This document shows positions 53,276 to 63,400 of a DNA stretch of 64,000 nucleotides, one piece after another. The stretch is from Rhodeus uyekii. Taxonomy: Eukaryota; Chordata; Actinopteri; Cypriniformes; Acheilognathidae. Below the pieces are notes generated by a model, which did not search any database, was not told the origin of the DNA, and saw only the letters and a list, made by a program, of their open reading frames with translations. Numbering within the stretch: the stretch's first letter is position 1; each line of letters begins with the position of its first letter. Where the stretch lies: positions 5,873,001-5,937,000 of the forward strand of contig JAWRVZ010000016.1 in NCBI GenBank assembly GCA_037043235.1, read 5' to 3'. Made by a program: the position numbers and the translations under genes.

Positions 53276-53800
53276 TGGGTCTCTCCTACCCCCTTCGGTG
53301 ATCATGACCAGGATTTAAAGAACAAGGTCTGTCCAGTGCAAGCACTGAACGCTTTTGGCTTGAGGACTGCCCCTTGGTGTAAGTCTGACCAACTGTTTGT
53401 TTGCTTCTGGACCCCGAAGAGGGCCCCAGCATTTAAACCTATCATGTGTAGATGGATAGTCGAGGCTATCTCTCTGGTTTACGAGTCGGCTAGACAGCCT
53501 TCCCCTATGGTGGTCCGTGCCCACTCCACTAGGAGTGTTGCTGCCTCTAAGGCCCTACTAGCGCTACTCTTTGTCTTCGGCCTCAGCTCCAGACACTCTC
53601 TAAGCTGCCACTTCCGGTTTCCGGCGCACCTTTATCATCCTGGTTCATCATGTCACTGGCCCATGACGTTCATTCACATTCTTTCGATCGATCGATTGCA
53701 TAGTGCTTCATGAGACAACATACAAATGTATTCACCTAGTGTTTTAATGCATCATCTCATCACCTCTTCAGGGAACTATGGTTACATACGTAACCTGAGA
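53276..53800 (+). pseudogene. DIRS tyrosine recombinase, C-terminal half of a split copy, and terminus
   Basis: VCPVQALNAFGLRTAPWCKS, then DQLFVCFWTPKRAP, and VVRAHSTRSVAASKAL with the H-x-x-R box. The following catalytic tyrosine region is lost. The element ends with acatacgtaacctgagac at about 53,800, the same terminus as the DIRS at 44,037-45,668. It continues the fragment at 49,173-49,350. Confidence 0.75.
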
Positions 53801-54930
53801 CTTTTTTGCACATGTGCAGTACCAGATCTGGATGAGTCTTAACCGATCAGATTTAAGCTTATAAATCGACCAACCATAATCACATGAGGGTGGGCCTATT
53901 AAGGTATAATTTAACAATCATATATTTTTAGTGTTGAAACAGCATTAAGGAAAAGGAAGCAGAACAAAGCCAAAGAAAAGAAAAAATAATAAAATTAAAT
54001 CAATGAATAAGTAAATCGGGAGCGGTGAGGATCTGTTGTTAGAGTCCATAGTGGCAATCATTTTCAGGGAATTTCTGTCTGACATCCAATGAAAGAGTTT
54101 GCCAATATCTTTACATGAGTCTTCCATCCATTGAAATAGGGTTTAATAATGGGGTTTAAAACATTTACATCTGTGGATAAAGCATTTACCTAAAAAAACC
54201 TACCAGATTATGTCACTTCACAAGTCTTTTCACTTGACCACTTAACTTCAGTAACTTGCATCACTCCTTTGAAAAAAAAATCGTTAAAATATTGCATTAC
54301 TTTACTAAATATGTAATCTAGCATTACATTTAATGTGTTACTCCAATGCTGTTCTTTTTGCTTTAACACTTTTCCTGAGTCTATGAAAGTCTGATTGGAC
54401 TTCAGGACTTCCAATGTGAGAACCACAGAAAATTGGTTGAGAATGTGCTCCATGAAAAACATTCGTCTATGAGACATTCTAAAGCACAGTGGAGCAGATC
54501 AGTCAACTAGCAGTCAACCCAGCAGTTTTGGCAGTGAGGAGGGATGTTTAAATAATCACACGTTTACTGGTTCGTGGCACAAAAAACTAAACAAGGTGAC
54601 CCCTTCATCAACAAGGATAAAGAGCTACAGGATAGAACGCACGAGAGAGGAACACAGGTTGGTGTTGTACAATACACTCCAGCTTAAAAGTATGATTTAT
54701 CAAATTATTTAGCAATGATGCATTAATTGATCAAGTTGCACTAAAAAGATACTTACAGCTAGACAATATTGCGACTTTCTATTTAAAGAACCCTGAAATT
54801 TAAGAAATGTTTCTTGAGCAATACACAAAGCACATTAGAATCATTCCTGAAGAATCTAGTGACACTGAAGTGTAATGGTGCTGAAGTGGAAAAAAAAGGG
54901 AACTCCAACAAGAATCTTGGACCATATTTG
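53801..54930. other. Unassigned stretch downstream of the repeat-protein gene
   Basis: AT-rich sequence between the DIRS terminus and the 3' end of the minus-strand secreted-protein gene. No feature recognised. Confidence 0.4.
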
Positions 54931-54931
54931 C

Positions 54932-54937
54932 TTTATT
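54932..54937 (-). terminator. Polyadenylation signal for the secreted-protein gene
   Basis: tttatt on the plus strand is AATAAA on the minus strand, about 190 bp beyond the stop at 55,127 of the tail frame. Suitable spacing for a 3' UTR. Confidence 0.45.
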
Positions 54938-55126
54938 GAAGCAGACAAGCAAAGGATCAATTTGCATTCAAGCTACACACACAATGAACCTACATCAGCA
55001 TTAAAGCAGGATGCAGTGTTTCAAAAGACACACGTGCAGAAGATAACTAACCTAATTCTGAAAATCTCCAGCGGTCGTGCAAATTTCATGGGAGAGTCCG
55101 CTGCAGTCTTGGTCAAGGCCACAAAT

Positions 55127-55455
55127 CTAGGGGCGAAGGGGTTTCAAGAGGTAAGAAAAAAACCCGGGTGGTATGTAGTTCTGGGATGACTCATTGGGAG
55201 GCTGGTTGGCAGGCAGTTTGCATTTAACAGATGCAGTACAGGGTTGAGGAGTGCTAGTTATGGGTGGTGTAGTTGCTTGAACTGGGCATTGTGGATATTG
55301 GTGTTGCAAATAACGAGGCAAGTAATTATACTGAGGAAATAGCTCTCCAGGGTACATCCAGGGCTGGAGCTTTTGGGTTCTTTCTGGTGATGGGGAGATT
55401 GGAGCTGGCTCCTTTGGTTGGCCAGGATGAGTAGTAAAACGGCCAAGACACTAGG
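55127..55455 (-). pseudogene. Out-of-frame C-terminal tail of the secreted protein
   Basis: In the +1 frame the text reads TTHPGQPKEPAPISPSPERT, then QKLQPWMYPGELFPQYNYLP and QCPVQATTPP, PCTASVKCKLPANQPPNESS, ending SYLLKPLRP and TAG at 55,127. Its proline-rich, tyrosine-rich style and three extra cysteines match the upstream array far better than the current frame does. That frame is closed by TAG a few codons upstream, so a single indel near the TTTT run (plus-strand aaaa at 55,436-55,439) explains it. Confidence 0.7.
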
Positions 55456-57987
55456 GGGTATCCTGGAAGTTGAGGCTTCTGGGACTGAACCGGAGCAATA
55501 GATGGCTTAGCTCTGGGATAAACTTTGCCAGGATAGTTGTACGGCCAAAACACTGGGGATTGGATAGGCTGTTGGGTCAGAACATCAGCTGGCTTAACTG
55601 TAGGATAAACTCTACCAGGATAGTTGTACGGAGGGTAGTTATATGGCCAAAACACTGGGGATTTAATAGGCAGTTGGGGCTTCGGGGTCGGAACCGGAAC
55701 CGGAACATCACCTGGCTTAACTGTGGGATAACCTTTGCCAGGATAGTTGTACGGAGGGTAGTTGTATGGCCAAAACACTGGGGATTTAATAGGCAGTTGG
55801 GGCTTCTGGGTCGGAACCGGAACATCACCTGGCTTAACTGTGGGATAACCTTTGCCAGGATAGTTGTATGGAGGGTAGTTGTACGGCCAAAACACTGGGG
55901 ATTTAGTAGGCAGTTGGGGCTTCTGGGTCGGAACATCACCTGGCTTAACTGTGGGATAACCTTTGCCAGGATAGTTGTACGGAGGGTAGTTATACGGCCA
56001 GAAACTTTGCAGAAATGTCTCAGGATATCCAGGAGCTCGAGGTTTCAGCACTTCTATGGACGTTGAGGTAGACACTTCAAAAGGATTAGTTTCAAGGAAA
56101 GGTCCATTTGCTCTTGTAGACGTCATAGGACAAGAAATGACTGCAAAGTTTCCTTGCCACTGAATCTGGATCACATAACGCCTTCTCTGAAAAACATGAA
56201 CATCCAGGTTGATCCTCCTTACTCTGTACTATAATAAGTGGACTTGGAAAAAGCAATACCTGTTGCATGACACCACACCCATCATAGGGTGTAGCATAGA
56301 CAAGACCTCCAAAAGTGGGACTGGAGTATCCACAATGAGGTGGCAACTCAGTGAGAGGAACAGGTGCACCATTATCTGGGGATAACGCATTACAACATTA
56401 TACAAGCAAACAATCATCAACTTAACACATAATATTCATCAATTGTATTAATTCAGCTGCTCTTTTATGGCTGCCGTTCAGCCAAACAAACTTTGTTTAT
56501 ATTGTTCTCCTGTGACCACTGTAAAGCTACTTTGAAACAATCTGTATTGTAAGACACGCTAATACAAGGTAAAAAAAAACAACAACAACAACACAGGATT
56601 AGGACTTAAAGCACATGGAACTCTTGATCCTGCAGTTCACATTTAAAAGAGACAAACTGACAGTATATAGCACTAAAACAAATCCAAAGACATTATGCCA
56701 GCGTCAAATTTAGCAAACAAATTCAGGTTACCTCGACAAAGCACAATTTGTGCCACTTCTGGACCGTTAAGTTGCAACTTCATGAGATCCTCACCACACC
56801 TCAACTCCGGAGACATGGCATGCCAAGCAGCCTCAGAAGAACTGAAGAGCTCTCCATTAATCATATCCCCCGGCAGCTCTGAAATTCATTTATATGGTTT
56901 TTATTTCTCCCACCAGCGTCTGAGACACCTTTACAAGTTCTACATGTGGAATTAACCAACTACATCTTATGACGTTTATTGGCGGTGGACAAGCAAACTT
57001 TTGGTGCACTACCACTACCAACTGAACAGAAGTGTGAAGTGATAATTGGAAAGTTTCAAAATTATATATCTGAAGTTTCCTGTATCTATTATATATTTTA
57101 TTATCATTCTTCTGAATTTTCTACTGCCAATTCTAATGTCATTATTTGCACATTCTGTTTGTGTCCATTTCTAGCATTTGTCACTAGCCTACTATATGCT
57201 CTACACTAATAAAATATGCTCCACTGTTTCAATTTCACCACAACATCTACAAAACCCTGAAGTGTGCTTCTTGATTTTATGCAGGTTTCCATTTAAAGAG
57301 GAGTGTCCTAATCTTTAAAAGTAATGACACAATTAACTCAATTCCAGTTTCAATTTGTAGTTCTACTTTCATTTGGATTTTATATAGACGTCCACCGGTC
57401 TTCTCCATATCCCATTTTTTGTTGCCAAGATTTAATAAAAGCTTGTTTTATAATGCTCTTGGCTTCCGCTTCACTGACTTTGACAAATTTCTATTTCAAT
57501 TGTCTTTTTTTTCCCAGAACATGCTGATCCATATGCAATAGGCCTACTACGATAATCAATACCAGACCTAATAACTGCTAGATTTCCATTTCTAAGAACT
57601 CCGGCTATGTCTATGCCTCTTCTCCAAAATGCACCATCATCTGCATATATTGACCTCCCCATCCCCTTTTCCACCTCATTAAATATCTCATTTATCATTA
57701 TGTTGTACATTAAATCTTACAAAATTAGTGCATTTCAACAATGAAGTGAAACCAAGCGCCCATCAGGACTTCACACCTGCGACATCAGCGTAGTCACCTA
57801 GATCCTGAAAACCAGCCAAAGACTCATCATATCCTTCCTGGAGCAATACGGGTCGCTCTGAAAAACTTTCGCTGCCTCCATCGTCTTCTTGTAGCGTTCC
57901 GGGGAATACAGGCTCACTTCGACACTCGATTAAAACAAGGCACATGAAAAACACGACCAGCTTCGCTCGTATTTCCCCACACGCCAT
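55127..57987 (-). CDS. Secreted protein with ZP-N-like module and tandem FWPYNYP repeats
   Basis: Four exons on the minus strand: 57777-57987, 56732-56878, 56260-56375, then 56186 down to a stop at 55,326 in the current frame, or 55,127 in the +1 frame. Phases fit. Residues 1-24 (MACGEIRAKLVVFFMCLVLI..) look like a signal peptide. The cysteine module (RCGEDLMKLQLNGPEVAQIV, LPPHCGYSSPTFGGLVYATP, YDGCGVMQQ, YVIQIQWQGNFAVISCP) resembles a ZP-N-like domain of uncharacterised fish secreted proteins. Then come five repeats of about 33-42 residues built on FWPYNYPPYNYPGKGYPTVK. The repeat array is followed by a frameshift, so the gene as it stands encodes about 444 residues. Function is unknown; an extracellular matrix or egg-coat-like role is inference. 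The gene could be a pseudogene or contain an assembly error. Confidence 0.75.
55326..56186 (-). CDS. Secreted-protein exon 4: end of module and repeat array (current frame)
   Basis: Acceptor GTTTTTCAG. RRRYVIQIQWQGNFAVISCP closes the module. Five repeats and one degenerate unit follow. The number of VP dipeptides after GD differs between repeats (VP, VPVP, VPVPVP), showing slippage. In this frame the protein runs on past 55,440 for about 35 residues (SSWPTKGASSNLPITRKN) to TAA at 55,326. Confidence 0.75.
   Translation of the reverse strand, partial: RRRYVIQIQWQGNFAVISCPMTSTRANGPFLETNPFEVSTSTSIEVLKPRAPGYPETFLQSFWPYNYPPYNYPGKGYPTVKPGDVPTQKPQLPTKSPVFWPYNYPPYNYPGKGYPTVKPGDVPVPTQKPQLPIKSPVFWPYNYPPYNYPGKGYPTVKPGDVPVPVPTPKPQLPIKSPVFWPYNYPPYNYPGRVYPTVKPADVLTQQPIQSPVFWPYNYPGKVYPRAKPSIAPVQSQKPQLPGYPLVSWPFYYSSWPTKGASSNLPITRKNPKAPALDVPWRAISSV
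55490..56020. repeat. Coding tandem repeat array
   Basis: Units of about 100-125 bp on the plus strand, containing ggatagttgtacggagggta, gttgtatggccaaaacactg and aggcagttggggcttc. They encode the FWPYNYP repeats on the minus strand. An apparent 198-codon frame on the plus strand is a shadow. Confidence 0.9.
56260..56375 (-). CDS. Secreted-protein exon 3: second half of the cysteine module
   Basis: Acceptor TATCCCCAG, donor CAACAG|GTATTG. It encodes DNGAPVPLTELPPHCGYSSP and then TFGGLVYATPYDGCGVMQQ. It ends in phase 0. Confidence 0.78.
56732..56878 (-). CDS. Secreted-protein exon 2: first half of the cysteine module
   Basis: Acceptor AATTTCAG, donor CGAG|GTAACC. It encodes ELPGDMINGELFSSSEAAWH, then AMSPELRCGEDLMKLQLNG and PEVAQIVLCR. 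Confidence 0.75.
56879..57776 (-). mobile_element. LINE fragment in intron 1 of the secreted-protein gene
   Basis: On the minus strand, from about 57,710, YNIMINEIFNEVEKGMGRSI and then YADDGAFWRRG form the catalytic-box region of a non-LTR reverse transcriptase. Near 57,260 the frame GFCRCCGEIETVEHI looks like the zinc-knuckle end of such a protein. The middle is decayed or deleted. The clade is different from the L2 copy and not assigned (I/Nimb-like is a guess). Confidence 0.65.
57777..57987 (-). CDS. Secreted-protein exon 1: signal peptide and acidic segment
   Basis: The ATG at 57,987 is chosen because it places a basic residue cluster and the hydrophobic run LVVFFMCLVLI at the very N-terminus; an upstream in-frame ATG at 58,059 would add 24 residues and bury the signal. 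An acidic stretch follows (QEDDGGSESFSE). Donor GCAG|GTGTGA, phase 1. Confidence 0.75.
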
Positions 57988-59054
57988 CGTGCTGCTCTCA
58001 CGTCTGACTGGCGCGCGCTGCTTTAAGCATTGACACATTATGGAAATCAATGCGCACAATTAAAATCACCTGTTCCTATCAATGAACACGCAGCGTGTGC
58101 TGTTTTTTTTAACGTCACATTTTCTCTCTGGGTTATTCGCACTGAAATCATCTGTAGCTTACATTTAAATGACAAAGTCTTTTTAGTATAGTAAACTTTA
58201 CTTTTGGCCTAATAAAGTCTGCCCTGAAAGTTAAAACAACTTTGATTTTGTGACGTTTTTAGGTGCCTTGCTAAGGCATAGACTAGTTGCAAGGAGTTGC
58301 TATTGTGTTCTGACAAGATAGAAAGATAATGAACACTTCCACCTTCTCAAATTGTGTGTTGTTTGTTGATATTTTGTGATGGAAATTTGCACATGATCTA
58401 CAACTCAAAGTACAACCATATACTGAGAAAACAAACAGGCTATGAGGAATCATTTATGAAAATACTATTTGTGCAAAGATCATTAGAATCGAATGCAGCA
58501 GAAATGTGCTTCTGGTGTTTGGACATTCAGGTCTGTCTGAACGCTTACGGTCTCCCACAGAGTTTGATATTACAGGCTGGACAACTCTTGTATGGGCTCT
58601 CGAATATCCATAAATACCATCAACACTGCATGCAACATTCAGTGCACTGCTGTGGAACAATCCAAATGGTCTTACCATTCATTTCCTGAGGATTGATCAG
58701 TGTGACAAAGAGGGATAAAACGTCATTAGACAGTCTTTCAGTAACAGTCATTTTCACGTAGAAGAAGCTGCAGGGAAAAATTAGTCCAGACCACTGGACT
58801 TGTGAACATAAGCTAAGCATTCCCCAGGAATACACATGGGATATGAAAAATCAAAGGACAACTTTTCAGCCAGGTGAGCAAGTGAATTCATCATCTATAG
58901 CAGATTTTATTTAAAATTGAGTGTTGTTTGAAAGAAACCAGCAACGTTTGTAGTTTGCTTGTATGTTCCAAAGTGAATAAAATAAATAAATAAAAACTTT
59001 TTAACAGCTATAGAAAATCTAAAGAAAAATTAAAGCTGCACGAATAAACAAACG
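57988..59054. other. Upstream flank of the secreted-protein gene
   Basis: Would contain its promoter. No clear TATA box, repeat boundary or other gene recognised. Open frames at 58,354-58,835 lack family resemblance. Confidence 0.4.
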
Positions 59055-59195
59055 TGCTTTTCTGTAGCTTGAACAGTAGGTCATGGGTTTGATTCCCAGG
59101 AAAAGCAAGAATTGATTAGAATGTTAATGTGTTTCTTGAATTCAATCTAAGTTGCTTTAGATGCCAAATACATTAATGTAAATGTAAATAAATGA
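59055..59195 (+). mobile_element. tRNA-derived SINE, plus orientation
   Basis: Head ctgtagcttgaacagtaggt, box-B-like gggtttgattcccaggaaaa, middle gaattgattagaatgttaat, tail ttgctttagatgccaaatac. Confidence 0.7.
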
Positions 59196-59612
59196 GTCAA
59201 GTTGTTTTTCACTTTGTCAGATGCTGATTCTTCAGTGATGGATTCAGAGATGGGAAAACATCTCAATTATATTGATTGAATAAGAAACATTTCTGGTGAT
59301 ATTTCTAGAATTTGAAAGCTTTTTAAATGATTCTTTATGCTGATTCAGTTCACCCTTATGGCATCTCCACACTGTTGTACTGTCCAGCAGATGGAGCAGG
59401 AGTATTTCCTAATACTGGAATCCTCACTAGGGGTCTCATTTATAAAACTGTGCGTAGGATCCTTACTAAAAGTTTACGTGCCCCCAAAACAGGGGTCGGC
59501 AACCTGCTGCTCTTTCATCCCCTGCACGTAACTTGTAGCAGCGGTCCCGCTATCCGCGCTCGGTCCGCTATCGCTCCGCCCACGGAAGAAAGGAGTGTCG
59601 CACCGCACCCCC

Positions 59613-60222
59613 CTGTAACTACTTGATCCGTACCGGAAACACGATTGGTACTGCGCATGTGCGAAAACGCAAATTTTATTCTGCGCATGCGCGATTCTAT
59701 GACCACTTCCTCTTATTTTACGACAGCTTCGCCGATTTGTACTGTGTATGTACAATTTGTACGATTTGTACTGTGCATGTGCGCGCTTTGTAGTAAAAAC
59801 ATTTGGTTGTGAGGGACTATGGATCGTACATTTTATGATGGAATGCAAGAATTCAGTGTCAAGAGGACATGGAAAGATTTTAGTCATACTGTGCTGATCA
59901 ACAAGGCCTGAAAGTCAATGCCATGTTACTCAATCAGCAATTGAGTGATTGAAGGAAGTAATTAATGTATGAGTAAATAAAATTGAATAAATAAATAACT
60001 TTATTTTGTGTGTTTCTTTAATGCAGACATTTAACTGAACTGAACTGACTATAAGTTGAATCTATCTTTTGAAAGTTAAATATTATATGTAAACTAACAC
60101 ACAGAGTCTTATGTACTCATCTGCGTTACCAAAATGGAGAAACAATGGAGCAATACTCTAACAATGGAGTATACCATTTAGTTTGATTACATTAAATTTG
60201 TGTCACTTTGATATATTTTACC

Positions 60223-60265
<43 letters not shown>

Positions 60266-60617
60266 TTTATTTAAAAAATGCATGCATAAAGATAACATCA
60301 ATATTGTATCATAACAACATAATTTGCTTCACAATACTACTGAGATTACATAAAAGAGTAAAGGGAAAATAAAAGAAAAAAAACAATTGAGAGGGTATAT
60401 TACTAAACATATTTCATGCATATATGAATATCATACTGCAGTTGTTTTGCTGGCTTTGTTGTTTTTAGATTTTGAAAATCACATCTATGCACATTTTAAT
60501 CTCCATTTTAAGCACTTGATCTGCCGTAAATTGTTTCGCACAGCTCAGACAGGAAGTAGACGCGTTTTCACGCATGCGCGGTACCAATCGTGTTTTTCCG
60601 GTACGGATCAAGTAGTC
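59613..60617. mobile_element. Nested 1-kb inverted-repeat element
   Basis: Arms of about 50 bp: ctacttgatccgtaccggaa with cacgattggtactgcgcatg at the left, matched by catgcgcggtaccaatcgtg and ttccggtacggatcaagtag at the right. Contains a (GT)n tract near 60,223-60,260. A hAT-like end (aacaggggtcggcaacctgc) just outside at about 59,486 may belong to another truncated insertion. Confidence 0.65.
60223..60260. repeat. (GT)n microsatellite
   Basis: Uninterrupted tg dinucleotides. Confidence 0.95.
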
Positions 60618-60619
60618 AC

Positions 60620-61055
60620 CAATGGAAATTGGCACCAAAAATGGCACCAATGGAAATTTCACAGACACCGAAACAGAGGTTCTTGTGACAGAGGTGAAGG
60701 AAAGGCCATTTATTTTGTTTGTTAGCCATAGTATTGGCGTCACTAACACACACAAAAAAAGTGTGGAATGGCAGCATGTGACAGCCACTGTAAATGCAGT
60801 TGGTTCAGCTAACCAGATGGTTCCGAAATAAAAAAAGAAGAGGTCCGACTTAAGAGTGGGTGCAAAAAAAGGCTTGCCAGTCACTGACAGAGTGTATTGC
60901 CATTGGCATTGGGATATGGCAACACCAACTGCCATTGGCATAGTCCTCCAGCAATGCCAGCGCATCTATCATGCCGAAGATAGGTCTATATGCGTATGGA
61001 AGTCCGTTTCCACCACAGTTGAGACAAAAAAAAAAAAAAGATTATTTAAGTCGAC
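60620..61055 (+). pseudogene. Myb/SANT-like (NAIF1-like) gene relic of a Harbinger element
   Basis: NGNFTDTETEVLVTEVKERP, then FILFVSHSIGVTNTHKKSVE and WQHVTATVNAVGSANQMVPK, resemble the Myb/SANT-like domain found in NAIF1-type and Harbinger second proteins. A TAA follows VPK, exactly where family members continue with a lysine-rich KKKWSD-like segment, here seen after the stop as KKKRSDLRVGAKK. Truncated and not functional. Confidence 0.75.
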
Positions 61056-61960
61056 ATAATGACTTAGTATCTCGAAATAACGAGAAACATTCTCGAAATA
61101 ATGACTTAACTTCTCGTGCTTCACATGGTCAAAGCGTGTAAATGCGAGATCATAGCAAACATGACACGTTCTGTGAAACAGCTGTTAAAGTCAGTGTGAT
61201 AATCAATAATATAATTAAAGAACATGAAAGATAAATCATCAGTATAGAAGAGGGTTCCATAGTATTTAATATTTTATTCGTTTGTATTTTTGTGTATGAA
61301 CAAGCAGCAGCACAGTGATCCATGGATTTCAAACAGAGGAATTATAGTATATATAATTTGTTACATATATAACAAATATATTTGTTATATAGGATGTATT
61401 ATATTATTGTATTATTATTATTAATTATTATTATTTTATTGTATTATAGTGACTCTTTATGATGAACCTGCACATCAAAGAGCATTCGCGAAATTCGCGT
61501 TAATATTAACACATGTACTCATGCATTTTATGAAGACGTTACACTTAAACCTAACGAATAAATCCAGCGTTAATCCAGTAGTTTTGTAAATCGTGCATTT
61601 TTGATGCAACAGTTTTCACCGGCTCCTGGATATCATGGTAACCGCCTCGCTTAATAACCACCTTGCCTCGCTTTAACCGCCTCGCCTCGCTTTAATTCTG
61701 TTCCACTTCCATGCCTTCCTATGCACATGGAAAAGAGTGCAAAATATACTGATAATTTATTATTCATGTTGCTATAGATTGCATTTTATATATTACACTG
61801 ACTTTAAATAAGACAGCAGTTTTTATAGAACGTGTCATGTTTGCTGTGATCTCGCATTTACACGCTTTGACCATGCAGAGAAACAGAGAAGTTAAGTCAT
61901 TATTTCGACTTAAATAATCTTTTTTTCCCTTTCTCAACCTTGGTGGAAACTGGCTTCCAT
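60995..61960. mobile_element. Nested element with about 170-bp inverted arms
   Basis: Left arm: tatggaagtccgtttccacc, then attatttaagtcgacataat and gcgtgtaaatgcgagatcat. Right arm is the inverse: gatctcgcatttacacgctt, then tcattatttcgacttaaata and ggtggaaactggcttccata. The spacer is AT-rich with no coding content. The superfamily is not assigned. Confidence 0.7.
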
Positions 61961-62534
61961 AATATGCACAACTTTTCAAGTTCAATGAGTTTAATTTCAT
62001 TAATTCTACTATCAATCCTTCAGCTCACCATTTGGTTGTCGCCAAGACCGCTCCGTCTCCAAAATGTACACAAGGGTCACAGTTTGCGTGCTTTTGCGCA
62101 AATATTCCCGTCAAGTTTGTTTTTATAGATCTCAAACTTTGCTTGGGAACTGGCATACGTACCTTTCCAGCCCCGTTTTGTGCATACGCACGCTTTATAA
62201 ATGAGACCCCAGGGGCCTCATGTACTAAGACTTGCGTTGAATTCATACTGACACATTACATACGGACAAATCTGTGAATGTGCGAACGCACAAAAAAATC
62301 CAGATGTATCAATCTCTGCGTTCGAAGGATCCCGCGCATATTCTCTTTGTACATCCCGATTAACGTAAAATTGAGCGCACATGCACGAGCACAACACTCC
62401 ACCCAGTCTCCTCCCTTCATTAAACTGATTTAAATATGGTAATGAGTCCACTTGGCCAAAAGCAAGCGGCACGAAAACGAAAGTTAAAGTACAGAAAGTG
62501 AATTGGAGGTGGTAATATCGGAGGTAGAAATTAG

Positions 62535-62730
62535 AAGAAAAAAAAATATTTGGAACTTTGTCCTCCGGAATTAATAACAAAAGGAAAAAAATATGAGTGG
62601 GAGAGTTTGGCTGATGCCGTCAATGCGGTTGGATCTGAAAGTCGCACTGTAAATGATCTTAAAAATAAATGGTCTGATAATTGTCTTTTGTGGATAAACG
62701 CGTCTCCTGAAGGGTTGTTGTATAATTAAA
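62535..62730 (+). pseudogene. Myb/SANT-like gene relic
   Basis: RKKYEWESLADAVNAVGSES and then RTVNDLKNKWSDNCL fit the second half of a Myb/SANT-like DNA-binding domain. The N-terminal half is decayed, and the frame ends soon after at SPEGLLYN. Confidence 0.7.
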
Positions 62731-62779
62731 TGCAAATAAATAAAAATAAAAAGTACTATTAGATAGAACTATAACTTTA

Positions 62780-63400
62780 AATAGCATCACTCACCAAGAA
62801 GCCACCCATCGCGCACCCTGCCAGCTACCAGCTGCCACCCAACCATGCTGTTTGTAAGGATGTATGAATCATGGGTTGACCCAGGCCACCTTGCCACAAT
62901 ATTTTTTAGGCGTATTTGCGCATCACATATAATCTGCACATTTATTGAATAGAAATGTTTACGATTCTCGTATGCAAAGTCATCTTCAGATGGTGCCTTA
63001 TATGTGTGTGCAGTCGATCGCTCCGATTACATTAGGGAAACCGACTATCGCTGTAAATTGCATTTTAATGCTTGGCTGGTCAACTGCATCATGTGGGGAC
63101 AGCTGGCTTTGCGCGGCTCAAAGACGACTCGCTTATTTCTGAGCGGTCTGTCAGTTCTCTTTGGAAAGAATCAGTTGCCAGGAAAACAAGTGTTGTCAGC
63201 ACCTGTAACGGATCGGGTATTGCGTGTTTCCTCGCTGTCTCTCTCTCTAGCTTCGGACCCATCTAGATTCGGAGGACAGCCCTTGTAAATCTGAAATGGC
63301 TGATAAGGCAGTCATCCTGGGCCAGAAAATCATTGTGGTCCCTAAAAACTTGTTCTCTTCGAATTCTGCCATAAGCAATGTCCTCTAATATTGCCAAAGC
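62780..63400 (-). pseudogene. HARBI1-like transposase relic
   Basis: Minus strand. The upstream part reads TLVFLATDSFQRELTDRSEI and SESSLSRAVPAVWDAV. Then IGAIDCTHI with the first catalytic aspartate (about 63,030), a TAA stop, APSEDDFAYENRKHFYSINV and QIICDAQIRLKNIVARWPGS, THDSYILTNSMVG with the second aspartate. It ends RVRDGWLLG at a GTGAGT that looks like a splice donor. The third catalytic region is absent. Confidence 0.8.

Larger units (their letters stand above)
59430..62210. mobile_element. Harbinger-type element, 2.8 kb, with nested insertions
   Basis: Ends GGGGTCTCATTTATAAA and TTTATAAATGAGACCCC are inverted. It encloses a Myb-like gene relic (60,620-61,055) and at least two further inverted-repeat elements (about 59,613-60,617 and 60,995-61,960). 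No transposase was recognised. Its right end abuts the next element without intervening host DNA. Confidence 0.75.

Noticed and set aside
55470..56066. 198-codon open frame on the plus strand
   Set aside because: Shadow of the minus-strand coding repeats, which have splice sites, a signal peptide and a cysteine module.
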